Program-made: the position numbers and the translations under genes | In this document: in pieces, positions 25,400-38,545 of the stretch | Layout: the number at the start of each line of letters is the position of its first letter | How positions within the stretch are numbered: the first letter of the stretch is position 1 | Origin: Cacajao melanocephalus | Lineage: Eukaryota > Chordata > Mammalia > Primates > Pitheciidae | Reading direction: 5' to 3' | Assembly: GCA_963573385.1 (NCBI GenBank) | Contig: CAUYLG010038386.1 | Location: 48,266 to 112,265 of the forward strand | DNA: 64,000 nt | Notes under the pieces: model-generated | What the model was told of the DNA's origin: nothing | What the model saw: the letters and a program-made list of their open reading frames with translations, nothing else | Database searches by the model: none

Positions 25400-28300
25400 T
25401 AATAAAATAGCAAAAGCAATCCTTACTTATCAATAGTAACATTGAATGTAAATTGACTAAACTCTCTAATCAAAAGACATAGGGTGGTTAAATGAATACA
25501 AAAAACAAAATGCATTGATCTGTTGCCTATAAGAAACAAACTGCACATATAAAGACAAACAGACTGAAAATGAAGGGATGGCAAAAGATATTCTGTGCCA
25601 ATGAAATCTACAAAAGAGCAGGAGTTGCTAAATTTATATTACACAAAATAGATGCAGAGACAAAAATATAAGAAGATACAACAAAAGGTAACCATATAAT
25701 AATAAAGTGGTCAATTCAGGAAGAGGACATAACAATAGTAAATATATATATGCACCCAACACAGGATCACCCAGATGTACAAAGCAAATATTATTAGATC
25801 TAAAGAGAGACATAAACTTCAATACAACAATAGATAGAGACTTGAACACCCCACTTTCAGCATTGGATAGGTCATTCAGACAAAAAAAAAAAATCAGCAA
25901 AGAAACATCAGACTCAATCTGCACTATAGACCAAATGGATCTAATAGATATTAACAGAAGATTTTATCCAACAACCTAACAATACACAGGGGCTTTTCCT
26001 CAGCACATGGATTATTCTTAAGGATAGATCATATGTCAAGTCACAAAGAAAGTCTTAAAGCATTCAAAAAATGAAATAATATCAAGTTCATTATCTGATC
26101 ACAATGGAATAAAACTGGAAATTGATAAGAAGAATTTTGGAAACTATACAAATACATGGAAGTTAAACAATATACTCTTGAATAACCAGTGGATCAATAA
26201 AAAAATTAAGAAAGAAATTAAAATGTCTTGAAACAAAAGATAATAAAGACATGTCATATCAAAAGCTATGTGATACATCAAAAGAAGCACTAAGAAAGAA
26301 GTTTATGGCTATAACTATAAGTGTCTACATCAAAAAGAAGAAAAACTCCAAAGAAACAACTTAATAAGGTTGTTAGGATCTAGAAAAGTTCCATCTTACG
26401 GAACTAGAAAAGCATAAGTAAACCAAACCAAAAATTAGAAGAAAAAAATATATCAGAGCAGAAATAAAGGAAATTGAAATAAAGAAACCTATGCAAATGA
26501 TTGAAGAAACAACAAGTTGTTTTTTATTAAAGTTAAAATAGACAAACCTTTAGCCAGATTAACTAAGAGAAAAAGTGATCAAATAAATAAAATCAGAGAT
26601 TAAAGATGAGACATTACAACTGATATTGCAGAAATGATCATTAGAAGCTACTATGAGCAACTATATATCAATAAATAGAGAAATATAGAAGAAACGGACA
26701 AAATTAATAGACACATACGACCTACTAAGATTTAACAATGAAGAAATCTAATACCTGAACAGACCAATAACAAGTAACAGTATTAAAGCTGTAATAAAAA
26801 GCCTCCCAGTACAGAAACACCTGGGACCTAATACATTTACTGCTGATACTTGCCAAACATTTACAGTAAAAATAATACCAATCCTCCTCAAACTATTCCA
26901 AAGAATAAAACGGGAGAAAATACTTCCAAACTCATTCTTCAAGTTCACTATTACCCTGATACCAAAACCACACAAAGACAAATAAATAAAATAAAATAAA
27001 ATAACTGCAGGCCAATATCCCTGATGAGTATTGATGCAAAAAATCATTCATCATGACCTAGTGGCATTTATACCTTGCATGCTATATGCAAATCAATCAA
27101 TGTGATACATTATGACAACAGAACAAAGGACAAAACATTTCAATTGATGCTGAAAAGCATTTGGTAAAATTAAACTTCTCTTTATGATAAAATCTCTCAA
27201 AAAATAAAAAACTAGGATAGAAGGAACATACCTCAACATAATAAAAGCCATATATGTCAGACCCACAGCTACAGCTGGTATTATACTGAATTGGGAAAAG
27301 CGGCAAGTCTTTCCTCTAAGATCTGGAACACAAGGATGCCAACTTTCACCACTGTTGTTCAACACAGTACTGGGTATACTAACTAGAGCAATCAGACAAG
27401 AGAAAAATATGAAGGGCATCCAAATTGAAAAGAAAGAGGTCAAATTATTCTTGTCACATATGATATAATCTTATATTTGCAAAAACCTGAAAACTCTACA
27501 AAAAACTATCAGACCTGCAAACCAAATTCAGTAAAGTTGCAGAGTACAAAATGAACATACAACAATTATTAGTATTTCTATATGCTAATAGTGAACAATC
27601 TGCAAGAGAAAATGTAAAAGCAGTCCCATTTACAATAGCTACAAATAAAATTAAATATCTAGAAATTAACCAAAAAAAGCAAAAAAAAAAATCCACAATG
27701 AAAACTATAAAACACTGATGAAATACATTAAAGAGAGCACCAAAAAAATGAAAATATATTCCATGTTCATGGATTGAAGGAATAAATACTATTAAAATGT
27801 CCATACTACTCAAAGCAATCTACAGATGCAATGCAATCCTATCAGAATATCAATGACATTCTTCACAAAAATAAAAATTAAAAATCCTAAAATTTATATG
27901 GAACCGCAAAAGACCCAGAGTAGCCAAAGTTATCCAAAGGAAAAAGAACAAAATGGAAGGAATCACATTACCCGACTTTAAATTATACTACAGAGTTATA
28001 GTAACCAAAACAGCATGGTACTGGCATAAAAACAGATACATACACCAATGTAACAGAATAAAGAACCCAGAAACAAATCCACACACCTACAGTGAACTCA
28101 TTTTTAACAATGGTGCCAATAATATACATTGAGGCAAAGACAATCTCTTTAATAAATGATGCAGGGAAAGCTGAGTATCAACAGGAAGACAGAAAAAATT
28201 AGACCTATCTCTTGCCATTTACAAAAATAAAGTTAAAATAGATTAAAGTCTTTAAAAACTCAAACTATGAAACTACTACAATAAAAAATTGAGAAAATGC

Positions 28301-29140
28301 TCCAAGACATCAGCCTGGCCAAAGATTTTTTTCAGTAATACCCCACAAACACAGAAAATCAAAGAAAAAATGGAAAAATGGGATCACTTCAAGTTAAAAA
28401 TCTTCTGCACAGCAAAGGAAATAATGAAAAAAGTGCATAGATAACTCACAGAATGGGAGAAAATATCTCCAAACTATCCATCTGACAAGGAATTAATAAC
28501 CAAAATATGTAAGGAGCTTAAGCAACTGAATAGGAAAATATCTAGTAATCCAATTTAATAATGGGCATAATATTTGAATAGACATTTTTCAAAGGAAGAC
28601 TTACAAATGGCAAACGAACATATGAAAAGGTGCTCAACATCATTGAGAAATGCAAATCAAAACTACAATTAGATATCATCTCACCCAGTTAAAATGGCTT
28701 TTATTCAAAAGACAGGCAATAACAAATGTGGTGAAGATGTGGAGAAAAATGAATCCCCATACACTGTTTGGAATGTAAATTAGTACAATCACTATGGATA
28801 ACAGTTTGAGGTTTCCTCAGAAAACTAAAAATAGGGGTACTATACAATTCAGCAATCCTACTTCTGCATATATACCCAAAAGAAAGGAAATCAACATCAA
28901 AGAGGTTTCTCCACTCCCATGTTTGTTGCAGCTCTCATTCACAATAGCCAAGATTTGGAAGCAACCTAGTGTACATCAACAGACGAATGGATAAAGAAAA
29001 TACGGTATTTATACACAGTGAAGTACTATTCAGCCTTAAAAGAAGAATGGAATTCAGTCAATTGCCACAACATGAATGGAACTGCAGGTCATTACATTAA
29101 GTGAAATGAGCCAGGCACAGAAAAACAAACATCACATGTT
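25400..29140 (+). pseudogene. L1 ORF2 pseudogene (endonuclease-reverse transcriptase)
   Basis: This is ORF2 of the nested sense L1, in the expected order: an endonuclease region (25430-26060), the RT region (about 26800-27500), and a C-terminal region to about 29140. An open piece at 25707-25979 shows the endonuclease core, with the block equivalent to the conserved G-D-F-N site reading D-R-D-L-N, so it is altered. A second open piece at 28794-28994 belongs to the C-terminal region. Around 26980-27003 an (AAATA)n run replaces part of the consensus. Total length of about 3.7 kb is close to the usual 3.8 kb. Many stops and frameshifts make it non-functional. Confidence 0.88.
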
Positions 29141-29525
29141 CTCACTTACCTATGGGATCTAAAAATAAAAATAATTGAACCCATGGAGATAGAGAATAGA
29201 AGGATGGTTACTAGATGCTGGGAAGGGTAAGGGGGGTAGTGATGGGGAGGTTGGAATGTTTAACAGGTACAAAAAATAGAATGAGTGAATAAGGCTTATT
29301 ATTTGATAACAGGGTGACTACAGTCAATAAAAATTTAATTGTACATTTTAAAATAATGAAAAAATATAATTGCATTGTTTGTAACACAAAGGATAAATGC
29401 TTGAGGGATGGATATCCCATCTTCCACAATATTATTATTATGTATTGCATACCTGTACCAAAACATTCATGTGCTCCATAAATATATACATCTACTATGT
29501 ATTCACAAAATTAAATAGAAATTTT

Positions 29526-32500
29526 TTTTAATTAAAAAAATTCTTGACTAACAGTTACTCTCTTTAAGGAAGCTAAAGATAGGATCCTATCCCTTTCTGA
29601 CTTTGAAGGTTTCTGCTGAGAAATCTGCTGTTAGTTCAATAGGCTTTTCTTTTTAGGTTATGTTTTGTTCTCACAGCTCTTAGAATTCTTCCCTTCACAT
29701 TGACTTTAGATTGTCCAATGAACATATGGCTACACGATACCCTTTTTGCAGTGAATCTCCCAGGAGTTCTTTGAGCTTATTATATTTGGATGTCTAAATC
29801 TCTAGCAAGGTCAGGGAAGTTTTCCTCAATTATTCCCTCAAATAAGTTTTCCAGGGCTGGGTGTGGTGGTTTATGCCTGTAATCCCAGCACTTTGAAAGG
29901 CTGAGGCAGGTGGGCAATCTGAGCACAGGAGTTCAAGACCACCTGGGCAACTGGGTGAAACCCCGTCTCTACAAAAAAATACAAAAAAATCAGCAAGATG
30001 TGGTGGCATGTGCCCATAGTTACAGCTACTCAACAGACTGAGATGGGAGGATCACTGGAGGCCTGGAGGTGGAGGCTGCAATGAGCTATGATTGTGTCAC
30101 TGCACTCCAGCCTAGACAACAGGGTGAGACTGTTTCAAGAAAAAGAAGTTTTCCAAACTTTATGCTTTTTCTTCCCTGTCAGGAATGCCAATAATTCTTA
30201 GATTTGGCCATTTTGCATAATCCTAAATTTCTTGGAGACTTTATACATTTATTTTATTTCTTTCTGTTTTTTTTTATGATTGCATTAATTTGAAAGCTTT
30301 GTCTTCAAGCTATGAAATTCTGACGTCTATTTGGTCTATTCTGTTGTTAAAAGTTTCCACTGCATTTTGTAATTCCTTACATATATCTTTCCTTTCCACA
30401 AGTTCTAACTGGTTTTCTTTAAAAATTTCTATCTCTTCACAAAATTTTTCATGTATATCCTGAATTGTTGCTTTTAAATTTATGTTGATTTTTACCTTTT
30501 CATTGTATCTCCTTGAGTAACTTAATAATAAAACTTTTACTTTCTTTATCTGATATTTCAAAGATTTCATCTTGGTTTGGATCCATTTCTGGAGAGCTAG
30601 TATGATTTTTTGGTGTGTCATAGAACTCTATTTATTTGTATTTCCAGAATTATTTTTCTGGTTCCCTTTCATTTGGGTAGATGGAGTCTTCTAATTACTT
30701 TTGAATTTGTTTTTGATTTGACTTTTAAAAAAACTCCCCTTTGAGGATGTGACTTTAATGATCTCAATTTATTGTAATTTAGTTTGGCTCTGACTTCTTT
30801 TGGGCATGAAGACTTTGTATGAGTTTCCTTGTTATCAAGAGACTTTGTGTGATGGCTTCTCAGATTATGGTTGTAGTAGCAAAGTGTCAGGTGTGCAAGC
30901 ATTTTCACTGTCTTTTGTGGGGTTGAAATGGAAGAGGTCCCTTGAAGATTATCTCATTCCCCAGTGGTATGCATTTTTATTTTATTTTTTCCTCTAGTAT
31001 ATTATTTATTTGGTTGAATAGTTCACATTTCAGGCCAGTAAGGGAGGTGTCCATGGGAAAAATTGGCTGTGTGTAAAGCAGGTGGGTAAATGAAATACCC
31101 AATGGTGGACAGAGGTCCCAGCCTTGACAGAGGTAGCTGGGGGAGCTCTTAGTGAAATGCACTGAAGTCTTCATGAGGAAGGGAGGGAGCCACCTCAACT
31201 CCCCTACCAGGGCAGGAGGAAAGTGATCCACCTCCCAGTCACACTCCTGACCCAGTGTTCTGGCTATTCAGATCAGACAGGCTCCTCTTTTCAACCGCAG
31301 GAATGTAGATGTTCCATGTAGAGAGATACCTCTTGTGCAAGTGTGAACCTGGAGTGCACTCCTCTTGTGGAGATGCCATCACCCTGAAGTATTCCAGAAA
31401 GGCTGCCTACAGATGTACCCATGCCAACCACCCATGAAAGAAGCCCCAGCTGTGTCTGCACTGGTGAATGAGGAGAAAAGAATCTCTTTCTCCAAGACCC
31501 TTCTCGAGCACCAGGGCTGCCTGACTGTTGAGGTAGACCTGCAGACTTTCCCCCATTGAACCCAGAACTGTACTGCTGCCATGAAAGAATCTTCTCACAA
31601 GCAGAAAGTTCTGAGACTCAAGGCCACCATCTGGATTATTTTGTCCCATGGAGTGCTTCTTTAATGTGATGTACGTTCCCGCATCTGCCCCAGGAGTAAG
31701 TGTTCCTGAGAGATTACTGTGAATACTGCTGCTCCTCTGGGTCTAGCCACCCAACTGGACTGCCACACCCTAGGTAAGTGCTGGGAAATGTCTGCATGGG
31801 ATCCAGTGATGTCACCTATTCTCAAGACTTCCAGCAGTGAGTATCAACACCAGTTCTGATTGGGTAGCAGGGGAGTGAGGTAGACCTTGTGAGATTCCTT
31901 GGTTATAAATAGGCTTAATGTGTTGGTCTTCTCAAATGCCAGTTGTAGTAGCAATGAACTGGTCATGTGAATACACTCAAGACCAACTGGTTAGCAAGGA
32001 TAATATGGACAATGATGATAGCTAAGGTCACACAAGTTATCTCCTTCCCGGGCACTGTGTTATTTAGACTGCAGATGCTATAATGGACTGTTGGTTGGCC
32101 TCCAGCCAGGAGGTGGCACTTGCAAAATTGCACTGGCTGCAGTAGTAGCAATGGGATTTGTGCTTGCCTTATGCTACCCAGGGGAGGTATTCTGATGTCT
32201 CAGGCAGTGAGCGGGGACATAGAGCTCCCAAAAGCTTCTGTCCTTTGTGTTACCAGGTGGGTGGAGGGGCAAAGCCAGGTGGAGGCTGGGTCTGGCAAGT
32301 CTGTGCTCTGGTTCTCCATGTGCAGGTGCAGGCAGCAGCCCCAGTGGGGAGCAGAGGGCAGTTCTCTGGCTACTGGGGTTATGTTCCATGGAGGCGCATA
32401 GCTGCTGCTGCTGCACAGAAGAGTCCACAAAGGAAGTGGGCGTAACAGGAACAGTAAGCCCCACCCAGCTCCCACATATGTGGTAAGCCAGGTCTCCCAC

Positions 32501-33175
32501 TTGCAGTGTTCCACTAGCAGCAGCTAACTAGGTTCCACTCAGTCTGTGCTCAGAACTCAAAACAGCCCTAGGCCGTAGGCCTTCTCCACAGAGACAGAGG
32601 CTTTCAGGCCCCTCCCCTCCCAGTCTGCCCATAAAGCAGGAGCACCCAGCTCCTCACTCAAGATTTTATCTCAAATCTCACTTGGGACCTTCTCTCAATC
32701 TGTGACCACCCTAAGTTATCTGGCAGACTTTGACAAAGTTCCCTGTCTTGTAGCATTGCGATGGCTTCCCTCTTTCCCTGCTGCGGACTGGGAGTGCACA
32801 CACAGCAGGTTCTGATGCTGCTTCTTCTCATATACTCCCCACTGTGCACTATATCAGCTTCAGAGTTGGGTAGGGTTAAGGCCTTCCTCACTGGCCTGAA
32901 TTGCCAGGTTCCCTGGCAGGAATTACATCCCAGAGGTAGCTTATCTACCTCTCAAACTCTGGTGATTTTCCACCAGGCTCATGGTGTGTGCTGCATGAGC
33001 ACACGCTTCTTTCCCACCACTTCTTTCAAAGCATCTGTTGTTTCTTTCAGTTTTCCTGTTAAGTTCTTGTATTGCTTCTTGGAAAAAATTTCAGGGCATG
33101 AAACTTCACATTTTTTTCTCTTTCCAAGTGGAAGAGACATGCTAACCATGCTCCAATCCACCATCCTGAAAAACT
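29526..33175 (-). mobile_element. Outer antisense L1, ORF1 and 5'UTR part
   Basis: This continues the element split at 21997. The ORF1-side antisense text resumes at about 29570 with the phrase TTTCTGCTGAGAAATCTGCT (29609-29628), is split by an AluJ at 29854, and runs to about 30640. From about 30700 to 33175 a GC-richer block fits the long 5'UTR of an L1PB/L1MA-like element read backwards, ending near CCACCATCCTGAAAA (33159-33173). Assignment of the 5'UTR part is by continuity and composition. ORFs here of up to 138 codons (32761-33177) are chance frames in it. Confidence 0.75.
29854..30145 (+). mobile_element. AluJ element
   Basis: A full dimeric Alu with diagnostic J-like wording (GGAGGCTGCAATGAGCTATG; AGCCTAGACAACAGGGTGAGAC) and almost no poly(A). 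A perfect 10-bp target duplication AAGTTTTCCA flanks it (29844-29853 and 30146-30155). It sits in the ORF1 part of the antisense L1. Confidence 0.97.
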
Positions 33176-33179
33176 AAGT

Positions 33180-33990
33180 TTCTTATACCATACACGAAGT
33201 AATGAAATGGAAGAGCTCCCTGATTCCCCTTGCAGGACGTGTAACATGAGTGTGGCTCACCTGTTTGATCACCCTGCAGCTCAAACCCCTAGGGGGAGCA
33301 TGCAGACATGCAGATGCAGCAGCCTTGGTGACTGCTTTTGGCTCTCGGCCTTGTTACTATTAGACTTTCAGGCCCAGTATTGTCTAGGGGTGGGTATCTG
33401 CAACCCGAGTGTTACAAAGCTCTTTCAGCTTTGCTGTCTGCAGACAGCATGAGTGGTAATCAGCTCAATGGACTCTCTGCTTTATTGCAAGGGCAGAGGG
33501 CCAGTATGACACCTTTCTGTATCCCAAGCTTTTGCCAAGTGTCCTGGAAGAACCGAATCACACACAGGGTTGAACAGTGAGTGCAAGGTTTTATTGAGTC
33601 TTGGAGGTCTCAGCAAGATGGATGGGGAGCAGGAAAAGAGGATGATGTGAGAAGATGATCTTCCCCTTGAGTCAGGCCATGCAGTGGCCAGTCCGTTCTC
33701 AGATCGCCCCCTGCCAAACTCCCCTTGCTGTCCAGGCATCTCTCTTCTTTTCTCTTTCTCTGCTACATCATTCTGCCATCACTGGTCTGCTGTTCTTCTC
33801 TGGATCTTGAAATTCAGGGTTTATATGGAGGCAGGACAGGGGGCATGGTGGACCAAAAGGCAACATTTTGGGCGTGAAAACAGAAATGCTTGTTCTCAGT
33901 TAGGGCTGCAGATATCCAGGCTTGAGGTTGGGGCCTTTGCCAGGAAACTTCCCTCTTCTACCTAGTATTTTCCTGTCTTCTGTTCATATC
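33180..33990 (-). mobile_element. Class I ERV solo LTR, minus strand
   Basis: Read on the minus strand, this has a TATA box (CCATATAAACCC, plus-strand 33818-33829) and, about 230 bp downstream, a polyadenylation signal AATAAA (plus-strand 33590-33595) followed by TTGCACTCACTG, then a long U5-like region to about 33240. This U3-R-U5 layout and the lack of adjoining internal retroviral sequence indicate a solo LTR. The wording is of a class I (ERV1) type I cannot name. Ends are uncertain by about 50 bp. Confidence 0.75.
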
Positions 33991-34059
33991 AGTAATATAA
34001 AATATTATTTGACACTTCAGATAATATGAGGATTAAACTCTGATTTTTTTTATCTTACC

Positions 34060-34795
34060 CAAATTCCTACCTAAGGGGTTTAGAGAGTCACACCCTACAA
34101 ACCAAAGTCTCAGAGGGGTCTTATTTAGCCCTATGTAACATGGCCTGCTTTCCAACAGGACTCCAGCATACACATGACAAATTAGAAAATAAATCAAAAC
34201 ATTTTTAACCCCAAATATATTTCCTTGCTATATCTTGAAATTGCCCTGCAAGGCTGTCTCTTGTGGGAAAAATCCACATTCTGTAGAGAATCCCCTTTTA
34301 CCCCTGCCATTTTTTTCTTTCTTTCTGGACCCAGGAGATAGTCAACTAAGAGCCAGGCACCCCTTTAAGTCCAATAAGAGACATTTTATTTTACAACCCA
34401 CTCCACTTGAAGTCTGCTATCTGAGAGCTTTCTCTGCACAATAAAATTTGATCTCCACAACTTTTTATCTTAACCTAAACATTTCCTTTCTATTGATCCC
34501 AGGCATTTAGATAAACTCAACCAATTTTCAACAAGAAAAGTTAAAAATCTACCTATAAGCTGGAAGCCCCTGCTTCAAGTTGTCTGCCTTGTTGCCCAAA
34601 TCAATGTATTTCTTGAATGTATTTGATTGAAGTCTCATGTCTCCCTCAAATGTATAATACCAAGCTGCACCCTGACCACCTTGGACATATGTTCTCAGGA
34701 TCTCCTGAGGGCTGTGTCACAGGCCATAGTCACTCATATTTGAGTCAGAATAAATCTCTTCAAGTATTTAACAGAGTTTGACTCTTTTCCTCACC
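34060..34795 (+). mobile_element. ERV LTR, MER39-like, plus strand
   Basis: A continuous block of about 735 bp. Marker phrases are CCAAAGTCTCAGAGGGGTCTT near 34104, GAGAGCTTTCTCTGCACAATAAA near 34423, and the end CAGAATAAATCTCTTCAAGTATTT near 34746. AATAAA signals lie at 34440 and 34749. The ending resembles MER39-type LTRs; the name is from recognition only. It lies tail to tail with the minus-strand LTR to its left. Confidence 0.65.
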
Positions 34796-34899
34796 AGAAG
34801 ACAGCTTGAGGACAAAGATGTTTACTATGACTATTAAATGAAACAATAAAATAATATTTGAAGAGTTATAAATAATAAGCAAAAAAGGAAATCGATTTT

Positions 34900-37235
34900 A
34901 AATTATCTTCAAAATATTCAAGGCAAAAGAGGGCAGAAAATAGAAGGGTTGGAAACTAACAAAGAACAGAGGAGCAGGATTTAAATTCAAATATAATCAT
35001 AATTAGATTAAATGTAACTGCCTAAATAGCTAATGCAAAAGCAGTAATTGTCAGATTAGATGAAAAAATAATACCCAAATATATATTATTTATATTTTAA
35101 ATATTTTACATATAAGGACGTAAACGATTAAATATAAAGCAATAGAAAAATACATTTCATGCTAACACTAATTTAAAAACAAACTGAAGTGTTCGTATTT
35201 ATATCTGATAAATTACATCATGGAACAAAAAATATACATTACCTAGGAAAAATTAGGTTATTTAATAATGATAAAGGGGTCAATTGCTTAAAAGGACATA
35301 TAATCATAACTGTTATTGACCTGAAAAGAGAAAAAATACATAAAACAAAAGCTGATAGAACTGAAAGAAGTGAATAAAGAAATCCACAGCTTTACTGGCA
35401 GATTTCAATAAATCTTACTTAAAAACTAATAAAACCTATAGACAGCAAATCAATAAAGCTATTGAATGTTTGAACAAAACAATCACCCAAATTTAACAAA
35501 TTGACCCAATTAACATTTACATAATGCCAAACAATAGCAGAAAACTATCTTTTCAAGTGGAACATGCTCATAATAGAACATTTATGCAGATAAATTACAA
35601 AGTGGGTCATAAAACAGATTCCAATGCCTTTAAAAGAATTCAAGTCAAACAAACTATGTTCATTGATGATGTAATATTAAATTAGAAATCAAGAAGAGAA
35701 AGGTCTCTGGAAAATCCCTAAATATGTAAGGAAGAAAATAATTAACTGCTCAAAAAAGAATATCCAAAAATTTAAGCTAAATAAATATAAAAACATAACA
35801 CATCAAAATTCTTGGGCTGCAGCTATAATAAAACTTTAAAGAACATTTATTGTACTTAATGCTTATGTTAAAAAGAAGAAAGGTCTCAAATCAGTTGACT
35901 TCAGCTTCCACCTTATAAAACTAGAAAAAACAGGAGCAATTGAAACCTAAGGACCCAAGGAAAAAAATGAAATAATAAAGATCAGAGCAGAAATCAATAA
36001 AATAGAACACAGGAAAACAATAAAGAAAAATCAGTAACAGAAACAGATGCTTCTTTGAAGGAGTTTTTAAAATAAAATTAAATTGAATAAGCTTGCTCAG
36101 AGTGGTCAGAGAAAAAAAATCAAAGTAATAATTTACAAGTATGGAAATAAGAAAGGTGTTATCACTACTGATTCTATAGATATTAATAAGATAATCAGAG
36201 AAATTATGAACTACTTATGGACAAATTATCAACAATAAATTCATTGGCTAAATTAAATGGGCAAATATATTCAGAGACACAAACTACACAGGCTCACTAT
36301 AAAATAAAAATAAACGGAACAACCTGATCTGTATTTAAAAAGAAATTATAGTTAAAAACTTTTACAAATAGAAAACTCCAGGCCAAAATGGATTACTGGT
36401 TAGTGATACAAAATATTTAAGAAAGAAATAACACCAGTTGTATATAAAAATCTTTCAAACTTTTTTTAAAAATGCTTTTGAATTCAGTCTATGTGGTCAA
36501 TGTTGTTGGAATACAAAAACCAAAAAAACAAAAGAACAAAAACCTATACACCAATGTCTCTCATGAACATAGACAAAAATTTTTAATAGTATACTGGCAA
36601 ATCAAATCAAATCATATATGCAAATAATGATAAATCATGACAAAATTGAGTTTATTTTAGTAGTGCAAGGTTGATCTAACATTTGAGGATCCACAAGTAT
36701 AACTCAACAGGTTAACAGTCTAAATATACATCTATATTTTAAAATCCTAATTTTAAAAAATGTGCAAAAGATTTGAATATAGATACCTTTAAAGAAGATA
36801 TGCTGAAGTCAGGTAAGCACATATAAATATGGTCAACTTCATTAGCAAATAGGGAAATGTAAATTAAAACCAGAGTGTTATTGTGTGTGCATGCATGTGT
36901 GTGTGTATGTGTGTGTTTGTGTGTGTGCATGTGTGCATCAGACCAAAATTTTTAAAATGTAGACAGGCACAAATATTAGTTTCTTAAAAAGTTAGACATA
37001 CATCAACCAGATGTATCACTCATTCCATTCTTGAGTTTTTACCCAAGCAGATAGGAATGAGAAGGAGGAATTGCAAAAGGCACAAGGAAACTTCTGTGGG
37101 TGAATTATGTTCATCATCATGATTGTTTTAATGGTTTTATGTGTGTACATGTGTCAAAACTTATGCCATTATGCAATTTAAACATGTAGCTTTTTGTATA
37201 TTGATTATACCTCAATAAAGCTCTTTAGGAAAAGG
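34900..37235 (+). mobile_element. Old L1M element (L1MC/L1ME-like), sense
   Basis: A-rich, very diverged ORF2 text (for example 35940-36060 and 36370-36700), ending in a typical old-L1 3'UTR (37090-37225). A polyadenylation-like end CCTCAATAAAGCTC lies at 37211-37224. No open frame of note. A TG-rich microsatellite sits within it. Confidence 0.75.
36883..36938. repeat. Imperfect (TG)n microsatellite
   Basis: An interrupted TG/CATG run of about 55 bp at the end of the old L1M ORF2 text. The His/Thr-rich ORF on the minus strand here is an artefact of the repeat. Confidence 0.92.
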
Positions 37236-37479
37236 AGAGTATGTTTGTCTTATGTTGAGCTCTTGAGGGGAAAAAGTCTCCTCTGAGAATTAGTAATTAT
37301 AGCTTGCCCTCATGTAGATTTGACTTATAAAATTGCACTAACTAATGCTTCCGGAGACCCCAACATGAGAAATGAATATAAATTTGCCCAACCATAAATC
37401 CTGGTAAGAGCTAAAACAAATTTATCTTAAGGGAGACACTCTCAATTGTAACCCTGTGATATTCCTACAATAAAGTCAT

Positions 37480-38100
37480 GAAATTTAAATATAAGTTTGT
37501 AATCCAATATTCCCAAACATTCAAGAAAGCAGAAAACCATAAGTCAAAGCTGGAATTCTCCACAGGAGCCCCCACAGGACATACGTACTGATTTATCATA
37601 TACAAAATATGAATTTCATTAAATACTTAAAGACATTAAAATACAGAATTTTAAAAAATAAGATAAACTTCAAAGAGAAACAAATTGAACATCTAAAAAT
37701 AAAAATTATATTCACTGAAGTTACACATGAAAGAAATTAAACAGTGATGAGATTAAGTTAAAAAGAAAAAAAGTGATCTGAAATATAGACCTACAGGAAT
37801 TACATGAAATATGCCACAAAGAGCTAGAAATTTAGTGATAAAAGAGATTAAGAGATTTGGAAGAGGTAGTAAGTTCCCATATGCTTCTAATCCCACCTTA
37901 AATTAGCAATACTCATGAGACAGTGAGAGAGAAATTATGCAAATAACAACCAAAATTTTTCTATAACTGGTAAAAAGCATGAATGTTTGGATTCAGAAGT
38001 CCATCAGTTCCTAAGGAGAATAAATAAATCCAAGAAGTGCTGATGAATCAGGTAGTTGTAAAGCATAGACAACAAAATTGATAAAAATTTTCAATATTTT
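37480..38100 (+). mobile_element. Possible L1M/HAL1 ORF1 fragment
   Basis: A-rich sequence around 37665-37760 (CAAATTGAACATCTAAAAAT and following) resembles ORF1-region text of old L1M or HAL1 elements. Too diverged for edges or subfamily. Confidence 0.4.
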
Positions 38101-38261
38101 ATGTTTAAATTTTTCTATACCATTTTCAGGGGATTTTTTCCTCTATGCGTTAACCTACTGAACACCTCTATGAGGAAATTTATTGCCACTTAAAACATTT
38201 AAGAATTTATTTAAAAATACTCAGAAATATGATTCAGCAAAGATAAAAATAAATCCATATT

Positions 38262-38545
38262 CAGGAAACTTTGGGTTTGAAAGCTCAGCTGTGCCACTTG
38301 TCAGCAATATGTTGTTGTTCCCTATGTAAGCAAGAAGCAAACATTGTTTAGAAGCAAGAGATATGAATTTTTGTCCCAATTTTACCTGTAATTTATAATT
38401 CCATTATTATTAAACTAATTCATCATTTAATTTTCCTTTTGAAAAAAATGCATTTAAATTACGTCACCTGTCATCGAGGGTTGTTAAAAGGCAAAATAAT
38501 AATCGAAGATAAATGTCAAAAAGGGTTTGGGAAAATATGACATGT
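38262..38545 (+). mobile_element. MIR SINE remnant, split
   Basis: GAAAGCTCAGCTGTGCCACTT (38280) matches the MIR core left part, and GGTTGTTAAAAGGCAAAATAAT (38479) resembles the right part. Intervening text of about 120 bp is diverged or inserted. Confidence 0.5.

Larger units (their letters stand above)
21998..29525 (+). mobile_element. Complete L1 (L1PB-like), sense, nested in antisense L1
   Basis: A complete element of about 7.5 kb: a 5' start reading GAGAGAGGTGGAGCC near 21999, a 5'UTR to about 24040, ORF1 (24046-24930), an inter-ORF region, ORF2 (about 25400-29140), a 3'UTR and an A-rich end near 29525. Wording suggests an early primate subfamily (L1PB or old L1PA; inference). It splits the old antisense L1, whose ORF1-side text resumes directly after it. 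A degenerate target duplication is visible: ATTATTGGCTG at 21986-21996 against ATTCTTGACTA near 29540. Both ORFs are heavily broken, so it is immobile. Confidence 0.93.

Noticed and set aside
32761..33177. 138-codon plus-strand ORF, hydrophobic and secreted-looking start
   Set aside because: It lies antisense in the GC-rich 5'UTR part of the outer L1; overlapping ORFs in other frames show this is compositional.
36739..36930. His/Thr-repeat minus-strand ORF
   Set aside because: Translation of the TG microsatellite.
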